Positions 27,891-36,011 of a stretch of DNA of 64,000 nt are shown here, in pieces (within the stretch, counting starts at the first letter, position 1; every line of letters begins with the position of its first letter). The stretch covers positions 169,759-233,758 of the forward strand of contig JBDKRG010000016.1 in assembly GCA_039683515.1 (NCBI GenBank), read 5' to 3'. Under the pieces are notes generated by a model, which saw nothing but the letters and a program-made list of their open reading frames with translations, did not search any database and was not told where the DNA came from. The translations under genes were made by a program, and so were the position numbers. Origin of the DNA: JAJFUE01 sp039683515 (GTDB taxonomy: Bacteria > Sumerlaeota > Sumerlaeia > MVZB01).

Positions 27891-30581
27891 ATGCGAATCC
27901 TTGCGTCGATCATGCTTCTGCTGTGCGCCGTTTTGGGGACCGGCTGCGCCACGGCGCCGATCCCGGCCGCCAAGGCGTTCCCCGTCGGCGACAACTGGGC
28001 GCAGGTCACCTGGACCACCCCCGCCGGATCCAACTCGATCGTCCAGTTCGGCCCCGACGCCAACTATGGCCAGACGGCCAAGGACGACAACCTCTACCCC
28101 GCCCACCGCGTCACGCTCTATAACCTCAAGCCGCTCACCCGGTACCATTACCGCGTCCTCTCCTTCGACGGCACGACGACCCTCACCAGCCGCGACCTCA
28201 CCTTCAAGACCGGCCCCGAGACGATCGGCTGCGAGACCAACATGACCGGCGAGCCCCTGGGCGGCGGCGCCGGCTACAGCCGGATCATCCGCCGCGACGA
28301 GGCGACGCGAATCGTCACAACCCAAGACGAGCTCCTGGCCGCCTTCAAGTCCGCCCGGCCCGGCGACGTCATTTACATCGACGACAAGGCCGTCATCGAT
28401 CTCTCCGGCATGGAAAACGTCGCGATCCCGGGCGGCGTCACGCTCGCCAGCGGCCGCGGCCGCGGCGGCTCGGTCGGCGGCCTCATCAAGTTCGCGTCCT
28501 ACGTTCCCGGCAATCACGAACCGCTCTTCAGGACCGGCGGCGCCGGCGTCCGCGTGACCGGCCTGCGCATGGCCGGCCCCAGCAACGCCGTCGGCCGCGT
28601 CCTGCCCTGGTATCACGGCATCTACGCCGCCCACTACTGGACCGAGATCGACAACTGCGAGCTGTGGGGGTGGAACTACGAGGCGATCAACACGACCTCC
28701 GGCACGAGGGGCCTCTACGTCCACCACAACTATTTCCACCACAACACGCGGATCGGCTGCGGCTACGGCGTCTCGACCGACGAGGGGGGCGCGCTGATCG
28801 AGGGGAACCTGTTTGACTACCACCGCCACTCGATCGCCAGCACCGGCCCCGAGCCGAGCTCCTACGAGGCCCGCTACAACCTCGTCATGGAGCACTCGGT
28901 CAGCCACGCCTTCGACATGCACGGCGCGGCCGACTTCGAGAAGGCGATCAACAAGATCATCTACCGCTTCGACGAGGGCGCCGGCGCCTATACCGCCGAC
29001 ACCTCCGAATACGGCCACAACAACCCGGTTTTGCATGGTTTCGAACCGGCGACCTGCTGGATGGAAGGCTACATCAACTACTCGCTCCAGTTCGACGGCA
29101 TGAAGGACTGGGTCGACGGCGGCCCCGGCTACCGCAACAATCTCGGCACGGAAAAATTCAGCGTCATGGCGTGGATCAAGCCCGCCGACGTCTACGGCAC
29201 GCAGGCGATCCTCAGCAAGGCCTCGACGAAGGTGCCCGGCACCGGCTACAGCCTGCGCCTCGTCGACTCCGGCCTCGAGGCGGCCGTCTACGATTCGACC
29301 GGCGCGCGCGTCTCCCAGACGACCGGCAACATCACCCCCCGCGAGTGGACGTTCGTCGCGCTCACGTTCGACGGCAGGGCCGCCCGCGTCTACATCGGCG
29401 ACAAGGAATCGGCCTCGTTCGAGGTCGGCGGCGTCAAGCAGTCCAACACGACCCACCTGGTCGTCGGCCGCGACTCCGAAACCTCGACCTCGTTCTTCAA
29501 GGGGAACATCGACGAGGTCCGCCACTACGCCGTGGCGATGCCGGTGGCCGACGTCGAGCGGATCGCGCGCGGCGGCGGCGACGTCGCCGGCACCGAGATC
29601 CGCATCCACCACAACACCTGCCGCATCCTCGACCGCGGCAGCGTCAACATCCGCGGCGTCCCAAGCAAGGGCGTCTGGGTCAACAACAACTGGTTTTACC
29701 GCGACCAGGACGGCTGGAACATCCGCCAGCTCAACGCCAAGGGCCGGTTCACCCTGAAGGATAACCGGTTCGGGCCGAAGGAAGAGCAGCCCGCCGGGGC
29801 CGTGCCGACGCTTTCATGGGCCGGCGGCCATGAGTTCGCGGCCGGCGGCGTCGCCCCGCAATCGGGCGCCGGGACCGACACCTACCGCTTCCGCGTCAAA
29901 TACACATCCGCAGGCAATAAGCCGCCGATGGCCGGCTACCCGCGCCTCATCCTCAAGCGCAACGGCGAGGAGTTCAAATACCTCACCCCGCTGACGATGA
30001 TGCCGCTCGAGGCGGCGGCAAAATACGCCAAGGGCCGCGTCTACATGTGCGAGCTCACGCTGCCGCGCGGCAACGATTACACCTATTCGTTCGAGGCGCT
30101 CGACGCCTCCGGCAACCGGGCCGCCGGCGAGGCGACGAAAGACGTTGCCGGCCCGGCCGTCGCCTCCGGCAACGCCGCGCCGATCCTCTACCCGCAGCTT
30201 GGCCACCCGAGCTACGTCGAAAACTGGATCTTCCCGAGCAACGGCGACACCAATACATTTTTCGATTTCCGCGTGACGTATCTCGACATCGACAACGACC
30301 CGCCCGAGGGGGGCGCGCCGCGCGTCCGGATCACCGACGAAAAAGGCGCCGAAATCGCGGGCAGCCCGTTCGCGATGACGCCCATCACGCCGACGCAGAT
30401 CGCCAACGGCCTCGTCTACCAGTTGCGCACGAAGCTGCCGGTCGGCACGTTCAGGTGCGAGATCCTCGCGCGGGATTCGCAGGGCGCCCCCAGCGCCAGC
30501 CCGATGCGGATCTCGACGATCGCCGTCCGCCCCCTCGGCGCAGGGAAGAGCGTCCTCACCCCATTGACGAGGTTTGATTAA
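27891..30581 (+). CDS. Large secreted lipoprotein: Fn3-like, parallel beta-helix and LamG-like domains
   Basis: An 896-residue exported protein. The signal peptide carries the lipobox L-G-T-G-C (MRILASIMLLLCAVL), and GGAGG lies seven bases before the ATG. Residues 30-115 resemble a fibronectin-III or phosphatase N-terminal domain (VTWTTPAGSNSIVQFG, RYHYRVLSFDG). A polysaccharide-lyase-like beta-helix follows (VTLASGRGRG, NAVGRVLPWYHGIY, HHNYFHHNTR, IEGNLFDYHR). Into this helix a concanavalin/LamG-like domain of about 200 residues is inserted (SLQFDGMKDWV, EKFSVMAWIKPADVYG, NIDEVRHYAV). The helix then resumes (IRIHHNTCRILDRG), and two Ig-like C-terminal domains follow. It may bind or cleave a polysaccharide; catalytic residues are not assignable. 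Confidence 0.8.
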   Translation: MRILASIMLLLCAVLGTGCATAPIPAAKAFPVGDNWAQVTWTTPAGSNSIVQFGPDANYGQTAKDDNLYPAHRVTLYNLKPLTRYHYRVLSFDGTTTLTSRDLTFKTGPETIGCETNMTGEPLGGGAGYSRIIRRDEATRIVTTQDELLAAFKSARPGDVIYIDDKAVIDLSGMENVAIPGGVTLASGRGRGGSVGGLIKFASYVPGNHEPLFRTGGAGVRVTGLRMAGPSNAVGRVLPWYHGIYAAHYWTEIDNCELWGWNYEAINTTSGTRGLYVHHNYFHHNTRIGCGYGVSTDEGGALIEGNLFDYHRHSIASTGPEPSSYEARYNLVMEHSVSHAFDMHGAADFEKAINKIIYRFDEGAGAYTADTSEYGHNNPVLHGFEPATCWMEGYINYSLQFDGMKDWVDGGPGYRNNLGTEKFSVMAWIKPADVYGTQAILSKASTKVPGTGYSLRLVDSGLEAAVYDSTGARVSQTTGNITPREWTFVALTFDGRAARVYIGDKESASFEVGGVKQSNTTHLVVGRDSETSTSFFKGNIDEVRHYAVAMPVADVERIARGGGDVAGTEIRIHHNTCRILDRGSVNIRGVPSKGVWVNNNWFYRDQDGWNIRQLNAKGRFTLKDNRFGPKEEQPAGAVPTLSWAGGHEFAAGGVAPQSGAGTDTYRFRVKYTSAGNKPPMAGYPRLILKRNGEEFKYLTPLTMMPLEAAAKYAKGRVYMCELTLPRGNDYTYSFEALDASGNRAAGEATKDVAGPAVASGNAAPILYPQLGHPSYVENWIFPSNGDTNTFFDFRVTYLDIDNDPPEGGAPRVRITDEKGAEIAGSPFAMTPITPTQIANGLVYQLRTKLPVGTFRCEILARDSQGAPSASPMRISTIAVRPLGAGKSVLTPLTRFD

Positions 30582-30649
30582 GAGTGAAGGGTGAAGAGTG
30601 AAAGAAATCCCAATTTTTTCACTCTTCACCCTTCACCCTTCACTCTTGA
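30581..30649. repeat. GTGAAGGGTGAAGAGTGAAA inverted repeat
   Basis: A left arm of AGAGTGAAGGGTGAAGAGTG (30581-30603) and a right arm of complementary words (30617-30649, TTCACTCTTCACCCTTCACC) could form a long hairpin. It lies between the end of the upstream gene and the tRNA-fMet gene. Confidence 0.8.
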
Positions 30650-30703
30650 CATGCCCGGCGCGGTTCGCTACGATGTTGTGGTCAATGGGCACTCGCCCAG
30701 TGG

Positions 30704-30779
<76 letters not shown>

Positions 30780-30786
30780 AGTTTCG

Positions 30787-30845
30787 AGAGATGAGAGATG
30801 CGAGATGAGAAAATTTTCTCATCTTTCATCTCTCATCTTTCATGT
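30787..30845. repeat. GAGATGAGAGATGCGAGATG inverted repeat
   Basis: An arm of AGATGAGAG-type words is followed, across AAAATTTT, by complementary TCTCATCTTTCATC words. The arrangement mirrors the GTGAAGG repeat on the other side of tRNA-fMet. It may act as a processing hairpin. Confidence 0.75.
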
Positions 30846-30867
30846 CTGGCACGATTGATCAACCCTT

Positions 30868-30944
30868 GGCGGGGTAGCTCAGCTGGTTAGAGCGGTGGAT
30901 TCATAACCCACAGGTCGGCGGTTCGAGCCCGCCCCCCGCTACCA
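30868..30944 (+). tRNA. tRNA with CAT anticodon, probably elongator Met
   Basis: Acceptor GGCGGGG pairs with CCCCGCT (a G-T wobble at 1-72), D-stem GCTC/GAGC, T-stem GGCGG/CCGCC, CCA encoded. The anticodon stem GTGGA/CCCAC has one A-C mismatch next to the loop TTCATAA. Initiator marks are missing, so it is elongator Met, or tRNA-Ile(CAT) read after lysidine modification. Confidence 0.9.
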
Positions 30945-30955
30945 AGTCAATACGC

Positions 30956-30982
30956 ACCCGGGTCCCGCGCCCGGGTTTTTTG
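30956..30982 (+). terminator. Rho-independent terminator after the tRNA pair
   Basis: ACCCGGG (30956-30962) pairs with CCCGGGT (30970-30976) and is followed by a run of T. Confidence 0.85.
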
Positions 30983-31032
30983 TTTCCCCTCTCCTCGTTT
31001 CCCGCTAAAACTTTTCCGAGCGAGTTCGTCAT

Positions 31033-31061
31033 TGTCAGTAGGCCGCTTCGGCCCGAATCGG
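31033..31061 (+). repeat. TGTCAGTAGG-type repeat, second copy
   Basis: TGTCAGTAGGCCGCTTCGGC repeats the element at 21451, with the palindromic half less perfect. Confidence 0.65.
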
Positions 31062-31092
31062 CATCCAGCCCTTACTCCAGCAGGGATGACAC

Positions 31093-33249
31093 ATGCTTTC
31101 GTTCAAATGCGCCCGGTTGATCCTCTTACTCTGTTCGATCCTCATTGCGCCCGGCGCGGCGGCCGCCGAACGCCTCGTCCACCTCTATGTCGCCGGTCCG
31201 GACGCGCCCTGCCCCGGCTATCAACAACTCCAGCAGCCGTCGCTCACGCTGCCCGACGTCTTCGACCGCGCCCAGGTCGACCCGGACCTCCTCGAGCGCA
31301 AAAACCTCATCCTCCACCTGGTCTTTCTTTCCCCCGGCTCGCACGCCGAAATCAACGCCGCCATGATCCGCAACATGATGAAGCACTCGCTCGACTGGCG
31401 CGACACCGACCTCCTGCATGCCCCCGGCGAGTGCCGCGTGATCGCCTGGATCGGCACCGAAAAGGAACTCAAGCGATTCAAGAAAGCCGCCGGCCGCGCG
31501 GTCCTGATGTCCATCCCGACCACGCCGCGCGAAGCCGAAATCGCAATGAAATACGAACGCCGCGGTCGCGCCGTCAAGTTCCGCATCGCCCCCGGCGGCA
31601 ACTGGCCGCCGCAATACGACGAGCTCATGGACCTCTCAAAGCAGGCGCAGGGACTCGGCCGCTGGCCCGGCGGCGAAAGCTGGAACAAGTCGTTCTTCAC
31701 CCGCTCCAAACCCGCCGCGCCCGGCGAGCCGATCTCGACCCGCCTCGCGCTCGAGGACGTCCAGTTCGGCCTCCTGGCCGCCGGCCCCGACAAGGTCTGG
31801 GTCAAGGTCCGCAATCTCTCCGGCGAGCCGCAGCTCCTCGGCATGCACGTTCAGGCCAATTCAAAATCGGTGGGTTGGGGAACCCAGCACGCCTACGAAA
31901 TCGCCCCGCGCGCGGAAAAATGGTGCACGTTCGTCTTCAAGCTGCACCAGGACTTGGACAAGAACACGAACATCCGGTTGAGCTTCGCCGACGTGAAGAC
32001 CGCCGATGACATTGCCACCTACACGCTCATCAAGAAATACGCCGCGTCAAGCCTCGAGTCCCGCCCGTGCGAGGCCGCCAAGCCCCGGCCCGCGCCCCCC
32101 GACCTGGCCCAAACGATCACGGATCGATTCATCCAGATCCAGGAATCGTTGCGCCGGGAGGAATACGCCGCCGCGTGGCGCGCCCTGAGCCCCGAGTATC
32201 AGGCTGTTCAATTCTGGGGCAGAGAGCCGTCGTTCGTCCGCGAGATGCAGAAGACCGAGCCGCTTTCGGGCTGGAGCCGGAAGGATTTTGTCGCGCTTCA
32301 GCCCGGCCGCGTCGACTGGCAGGGCAACCGCCTCGTCCTCAACGCGGCCGTCCATGCCCAGCCGTGGACGGTCGCGTTCATCAAGGACGGCGACTGGAAG
32401 ATTCAGTCCATCGCAGGCTACACCGATCGCTTCATCGGTTGGAACACCTGGCAGGAGCGGCTCCTGCCGGCGATGACGAAGGCCACCACCCGGCACTTCG
32501 AAATTTACGCCGCCAAGGGCTCGCCCGCCGAGCGCGACCTCGAACGCATCAAGCGCGAGCGCGAGGACGGCTACCGCGAAATCAGCAAGTTCCTCGGCGT
32601 GAAGACCAAACAAAAGATCCGGCTCGTGTTTTTCGACGGCAGGGAGACGAAGCTGTGCGAGACCGGCCACCAGGGGATGGGCATGGCCAACGGCAACCTG
32701 GTGGTCGAGGTTTACAACGATTCGGAGAGGCTCGATCCGTTCCACGAGACCGCGCACGTCCTCGCGCGCGCGGTCGGCGACCCGCCGGCGATCTTCACCG
32801 AAGGCTTGGCCGTCTTCATGTCGGAGCAGCTGGGCGCGCCGCCGCTTCAGAACCTCGGCGGCGGGACGGCTTCCATCACCGCCCGCGCCCGCGAACTGAA
32901 AACCAAAAACGAATGGATCGACCCGGCGGAGCTGCTGGCCTATACCGACATCGGCCCGGAGCAAAGCCGTCCGCCCGTCTCCTACGCCGAGGCCGCCTCG
33001 TTCGACAAATACCTGATCGACACCTACGGCAAGGCGAAATTCGTGGAAGCCTACAGAACCTTGAAGAACTCGAACGATCCCGCGACGCAGCGCCAAAACC
33101 GGTCCGCTCTCGAGCGGATCTACGGCCTGCCTTTCGACGGCCTCGTCAAGGGGTGGTACGGCGCGCTCGCGCCCGTGATCGGCCCGATCGGCAAGCGCCC
33201 CGATGGGGGCCATGGGGTTGGTCAAAATAACTCGGGGGTATTGCGGTGA
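31093..33249 (+). CDS. Secreted gluzincin-like (Peptidase MA-type) metalloprotease
   Basis: A 718-residue exported protein with signal peptide MLSFKCARLILLLCSILIAP, cleaved near AAAA. The first half has two or three beta-rich domains of unknown family and a nuclear-transport-factor-like segment (residues 335-450, ITDRFIQIQESLRREEYAAA). The C-terminal catalytic domain carries the zinc motif HETAH near residue 550 and the downstream glutamate in FTEGLAVFMSEQ, the HExxH-E arrangement of gluzincins. Substrate is unknown. The final residues (NNSGVLR) and the stop lie in the first unit of the downstream hairpin array, so the original C-terminus may have been replaced. Confidence 0.8.
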   Translation: MLSFKCARLILLLCSILIAPGAAAAERLVHLYVAGPDAPCPGYQQLQQPSLTLPDVFDRAQVDPDLLERKNLILHLVFLSPGSHAEINAAMIRNMMKHSLDWRDTDLLHAPGECRVIAWIGTEKELKRFKKAAGRAVLMSIPTTPREAEIAMKYERRGRAVKFRIAPGGNWPPQYDELMDLSKQAQGLGRWPGGESWNKSFFTRSKPAAPGEPISTRLALEDVQFGLLAAGPDKVWVKVRNLSGEPQLLGMHVQANSKSVGWGTQHAYEIAPRAEKWCTFVFKLHQDLDKNTNIRLSFADVKTADDIATYTLIKKYAASSLESRPCEAAKPRPAPPDLAQTITDRFIQIQESLRREEYAAAWRALSPEYQAVQFWGREPSFVREMQKTEPLSGWSRKDFVALQPGRVDWQGNRLVLNAAVHAQPWTVAFIKDGDWKIQSIAGYTDRFIGWNTWQERLLPAMTKATTRHFEIYAAKGSPAERDLERIKREREDGYREISKFLGVKTKQKIRLVFFDGRETKLCETGHQGMGMANGNLVVEVYNDSERLDPFHETAHVLARAVGDPPAIFTEGLAVFMSEQLGAPPLQNLGGGTASITARARELKTKNEWIDPAELLAYTDIGPEQSRPPVSYAEAASFDKYLIDTYGKAKFVEAYRTLKNSNDPATQRQNRSALERIYGLPFDGLVKGWYGALAPVIGPIGKRPDGGHGVGQNNSGVLR

Positions 33250-33716
33250 CCGACGCGGCATCAGAGCCGGGCACCGAAATACCCCCGATCCTCCCCCGAG
33301 GACTTGAATTTTCTGTTTGCCGTGATTCCCCAGTCCGGTCTATCATTCCGTGGTTCGTTTGAACAATGGGGGATTCCGACGACCGGCAGTGGCATCAACT
33401 GCAAGACCCCGAAATACCCCCGTCCTCCCCCTGAGGAACTGTCGTAAGGTTGCGAGAAGTACCAGGGGTAATTCGGAGACCGACGCGGCATCAGTGCCGG
33501 CCCCCGAAATACCCCACGTCCTCCCCCTGAGGAACTGTGGTTTGCTATTGCGAAATCTCAGGGGTATTTCGGAAACCGACGCGGCATCAGAGCCGGCTCC
33601 CGAAATACCCCACGTCCTCCCCCTGAGGAATCGAAACTTGTTTTCTCTTGGTGGGGGTATTTGGCCGACCGACGCGGCATAAGAGCCGGTCTCCGAAATA
33701 CCCCCGTCCTCCCCCA
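33234..33716. repeat. Array of five hairpin units separated by unique spacers
   Basis: Five units of about 65-73 bp begin at 33234, 33368, 33465, 33561 and 33653. Each opens GGGGTATTTCGG, has a conserved middle (CCGACGCGGCATCAGAGCCG), then CCGAAATACCCC, which pairs with the opening, and ends in CCTCCCCCTGAGG, itself able to fold. In the fourth unit the 12-bp outer stem is perfect (33561-33572 with 33600-33611). Spacers between units 2, 3, 4 and 5 are about 24, 24 and 22 bases and unrelated in sequence; the first is 64. The second unit is the most diverged. The first unit overlaps the 3' end of the peptidase gene. Confidence 0.9.
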
Positions 33717-33917
33717 CACCATATGACTCCACCGCCGTCAACTCGCTTGCGGTGAACTGTATCTACCTCGCGTTTTTCGTATAGGTCCTGTTTTTCGTAA
33801 TGAGACTTTGCCAGCTCGACATCTCAACCATATGCGAGATGGCCTCTTTTACGCAATTAGCAATTTGGCAGTATTAAATTGCAAATTGTGTAATCCGGGG
33901 GTATCCTGCTCATTACC
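33717..33917. promoter_or_regulatory. Upstream region of the XylR-like gene with a GCAATTT palindrome
   Basis: An AT-rich stretch near 33855-33885 contains the imperfect palindrome GCAATTT-GGCAGTATT-AAATTGC. TTGGCA within it, followed 18 bases later by TGTAAT, could serve as a -35/-10 pair, which would let the palindrome act as an autoregulatory operator. This is a pattern match only. Confidence 0.3.
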
Positions 33918-35081
33918 ATGAAGACCAGCCGCCCACAGCGCAATATTCTCTACCTGCCCTTTGAGTTTCAGCCTCAATATTATACCGGCATCGCCCAATA
34001 TGCCGGCCAGCACGGCTGGCATCTGAACGCCGACACGGTCCGGACCGGCAAGATCACCTACGGATGGCCGGGCGATGGCGTGATCACCCTGCTGGCGGGC
34101 GACGTCGATGCCGAGCGGTTCGCATTGGAATTGAACGTCCCGTTCGTCGATCTGTCCATGATCCGGGCCGAAATCCCGGCCGCCCGCGTTGCCAAGGACA
34201 ACGTGATGATCGGCCGCGTCGGGGCGCGGCATTTCCTCGAGCAGGGCTGGCACAGCTTCCTCTTTTTCAGCCGCGAGGACAATAACGTCTGCCGCCTGCG
34301 GGCCGCCGGCTACCGGCAGGAAGTGGAGCGCCACGGCTTCTCCTGCCGCGAGCTGATCTGGCCGCGGATCCCCCATCCGGATCACGAGCGCTGGGACATG
34401 GTTTGCCGCTGGCTGGTCGAGGAACTGGGCCGCCTGCCCAAGCCGGTGGCCGTCATGGCCTACAATGATTATGACGCCGCGATGGTGATGGATGCCTGTG
34501 TCGTCGCCGGTTTCCCGATTCCCGGCGAGGTGGGCGTGCTCGGCGTCGACGACATCCCCGAGGTTTGTCTCTGCCTGTCGCTTCCGCTCTCGAGCATCCG
34601 CACCGAGGCCGTGATGGTCGGCTACCGGGCGGCCGAGTTGCTCGATCGTTTGCTGGATGGGGAGGAGGTGCCGCGCCATCCCATCCTCATCCCGCCCGCC
34701 GGCGTCGTGCAGCGCCAGAGCACCTCGCGCCTGGTGCTGCGCCACCCGCAGCTGCAGCATGCCATCCAGCGAATCGAGGAGTGCCTCTCGAAGCAGTTCT
34801 CGATGGAGGAGATCGCCGAAAGCGTCGGCGTCTCGCGCAAGGGGCTCTACAACCTGTTTTCGCGCGAGCTGCACCAGACGCCCGTCGAGTTCGTCATCCG
34901 CAAGCGGATGGAGTGCGCCAGGGATTTGCTGCTCACCTCCGACGACAGCATCGGCGAGGTGGGCCGCCGCTCCGGGATGCCCGTCCTGAGCACCTTCATC
35001 CGGCAATTCCGCGACGCCACCGGCCTGACCCCGGGGGAGTGGCGCCGCCGCCACCAGGCCAGCGGCGTCAGCCCGTCCTGA
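33918..35081 (+). CDS. XylR-type transcriptional regulator (periplasmic-binding-like plus AraC HTH)
   Basis: A 387-residue sugar-responsive regulator built like xylose regulator XylR. Residues 5-270 form a LacI/periplasmic-binding-like sensor (VPFVDLSMIR, NVMIGRVGARHFLEQGWHSF, AVMAYNDYDAAMVMDA, VGVLGVDDI). The C-terminal 110 residues are an AraC DNA-binding domain with two helix-turn-helix motifs (MEEIAESVGVSRKGLYNLFS and IGEVGRRSGMPVLSTFIRQF). Such regulators control sugar catabolism, usually with a transporter or isomerase beside them; none is adjacent, so the target is unclear. It has its own upstream palindrome and a terminator downstream. The N-terminal helix-turn-helix of true LacI proteins is absent, as expected. 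Confidence 0.92.
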   Translation: MKTSRPQRNILYLPFEFQPQYYTGIAQYAGQHGWHLNADTVRTGKITYGWPGDGVITLLAGDVDAERFALELNVPFVDLSMIRAEIPAARVAKDNVMIGRVGARHFLEQGWHSFLFFSREDNNVCRLRAAGYRQEVERHGFSCRELIWPRIPHPDHERWDMVCRWLVEELGRLPKPVAVMAYNDYDAAMVMDACVVAGFPIPGEVGVLGVDDIPEVCLCLSLPLSSIRTEAVMVGYRAAELLDRLLDGEEVPRHPILIPPAGVVQRQSTSRLVLRHPQLQHAIQRIEECLSKQFSMEEIAESVGVSRKGLYNLFSRELHQTPVEFVIRKRMECARDLLLTSDDSIGEVGRRSGMPVLSTFIRQFRDATGLTPGEWRRRHQASGVSPS

Positions 35082-35113
35082 CCGGTCGGCCGGCGCGCCA
35101 CGATCCCAAACGA

Positions 35114-35140
35114 AAACCGGCCGCTTCGTGCGGCCGGTTT
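35114..35140 (+). terminator. Terminator downstream of the XylR-like gene
   Basis: AAACCGGCCGC (35114-35124) pairs perfectly with GCGGCCGGTTT (35130-35140) around TTCGT. The T-run is short, so efficiency is uncertain. The stem could also serve the convergent gene. Confidence 0.8.
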
Positions 35141-35182
35141 CGGTTTGGGAATTCCTCGTTTTTTATTAGATCGGCTCCGCGC

Positions 35183-35581
35183 TTAACGGGCCAGCAGCGA
35201 GAGCGTCGTCAGGCGCAGCCGCCATCCCGGCAGCATCAGGCACCCGGCCTGGCCGAGCATCTTGATCCGCTCGGGCATCAGCCGCGCGCTCTTGACCTGG
35301 GCCTTGACCGGCTGAACCGCCGCCTGGACGCGGTTGTTCGGCACCTGGAGCGTGCCCGGGTCGGCGAAATCCTTGCACAGCAGGACGGCGTCGTGCGCGA
35401 AGCTTGCCGATCCCTGATTGCCCACGACCCCAAGCCAGCACTGGAACGGAGCCAGACCCGATTTATGCTGCTGCGGCGCGCCGGCCTGCGCCGGGTAAGT
35501 CGTTGTGGAAACGATAACGGCCAGAAGAAGCACCCAACACCACGAGCGAACCCGCGATCCAGAGCTCATTTCAGCGTTCAT
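35183..35581 (-). CDS. Secreted protein of unknown function
   Basis: A 132-residue protein with an N-terminal signal peptide (VRSWCWVLLLAVIVSTTTYP, cleavage near AQA). The mature part contains two or three cysteines (FQCWLG, LLCKDF, AGCLML), a glycine-free centre and a hydrophobic end. No family was recognised. The start may be 35581 or the ATG four codons later (35569); neither has a strong ribosome site. It is convergent to the XylR-like gene and divergent from the giant beta-helix gene. Confidence 0.55.
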   Translation of the reverse strand: MNAEMSSGSRVRSWCWVLLLAVIVSTTTYPAQAGAPQQHKSGLAPFQCWLGVVGNQGSASFAHDAVLLCKDFADPGTLQVPNNRVQAAVQPVKAQVKSARLMPERIKMLGQAGCLMLPGWRLRLTTLSLLAR

Positions 35582-36011
35582 GTTACCGTATGTCCTCTAT
35601 CCCCAATAAACGTGGGAAACACATTATCCAACGGGTTTTGAAAAGTCAAGGGATTCATAAGAGACGCAATTGCCGACAGATCAACGTCTCGGAAAAATCT
35701 TTCAAGATTCATCCATTTTTCCTGTATTTTTCGGCTCACCTCGTTTTCGTTCGCCCGTCCTCAGGCGCCAGAGCGCCCTATCGGCCGGATGTTTTCCCAT
35801 CTTAAGACAAAAAGCCGGCCCAAAAAGTTCCCGGCGTTTTTGGGGGGGCGGCCGAAGTCTGCTCGGGAAGTTGATATGATTGCGGTTGGCGTCGCCGCAC
35901 GGCCTTGCCCGCCGGCATGCCGCTTGAAATCCGTTGTCGGATTGCCGCCGCTGCCCTTAAATGAAAGATACCCACCCATGGGTACGGAATTTCTGCCAGC
36001 ACGAGTCCGCC
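35582..36011. other. Divergent intergenic region
   Basis: About 430 bases between a minus-strand and a plus-strand gene, AT-rich in its left half. It should contain both promoters, but no motif is strong enough to name. No gene or repeat was recognised. Confidence 0.4.

Noticed and set aside
27033..29612. Long minus-strand frame (859 codons) opposite the beta-helix/LamG gene
   Set aside because: Antisense shadow; it joins the antisense of two different genes and repeat DNA and has no domain.
33234..33716. CRISPR array
   Set aside because: Units are 65-73 bp with long internal stems and partial divergence, spacers are 22-64 bp, only five units exist and no cas gene is near.
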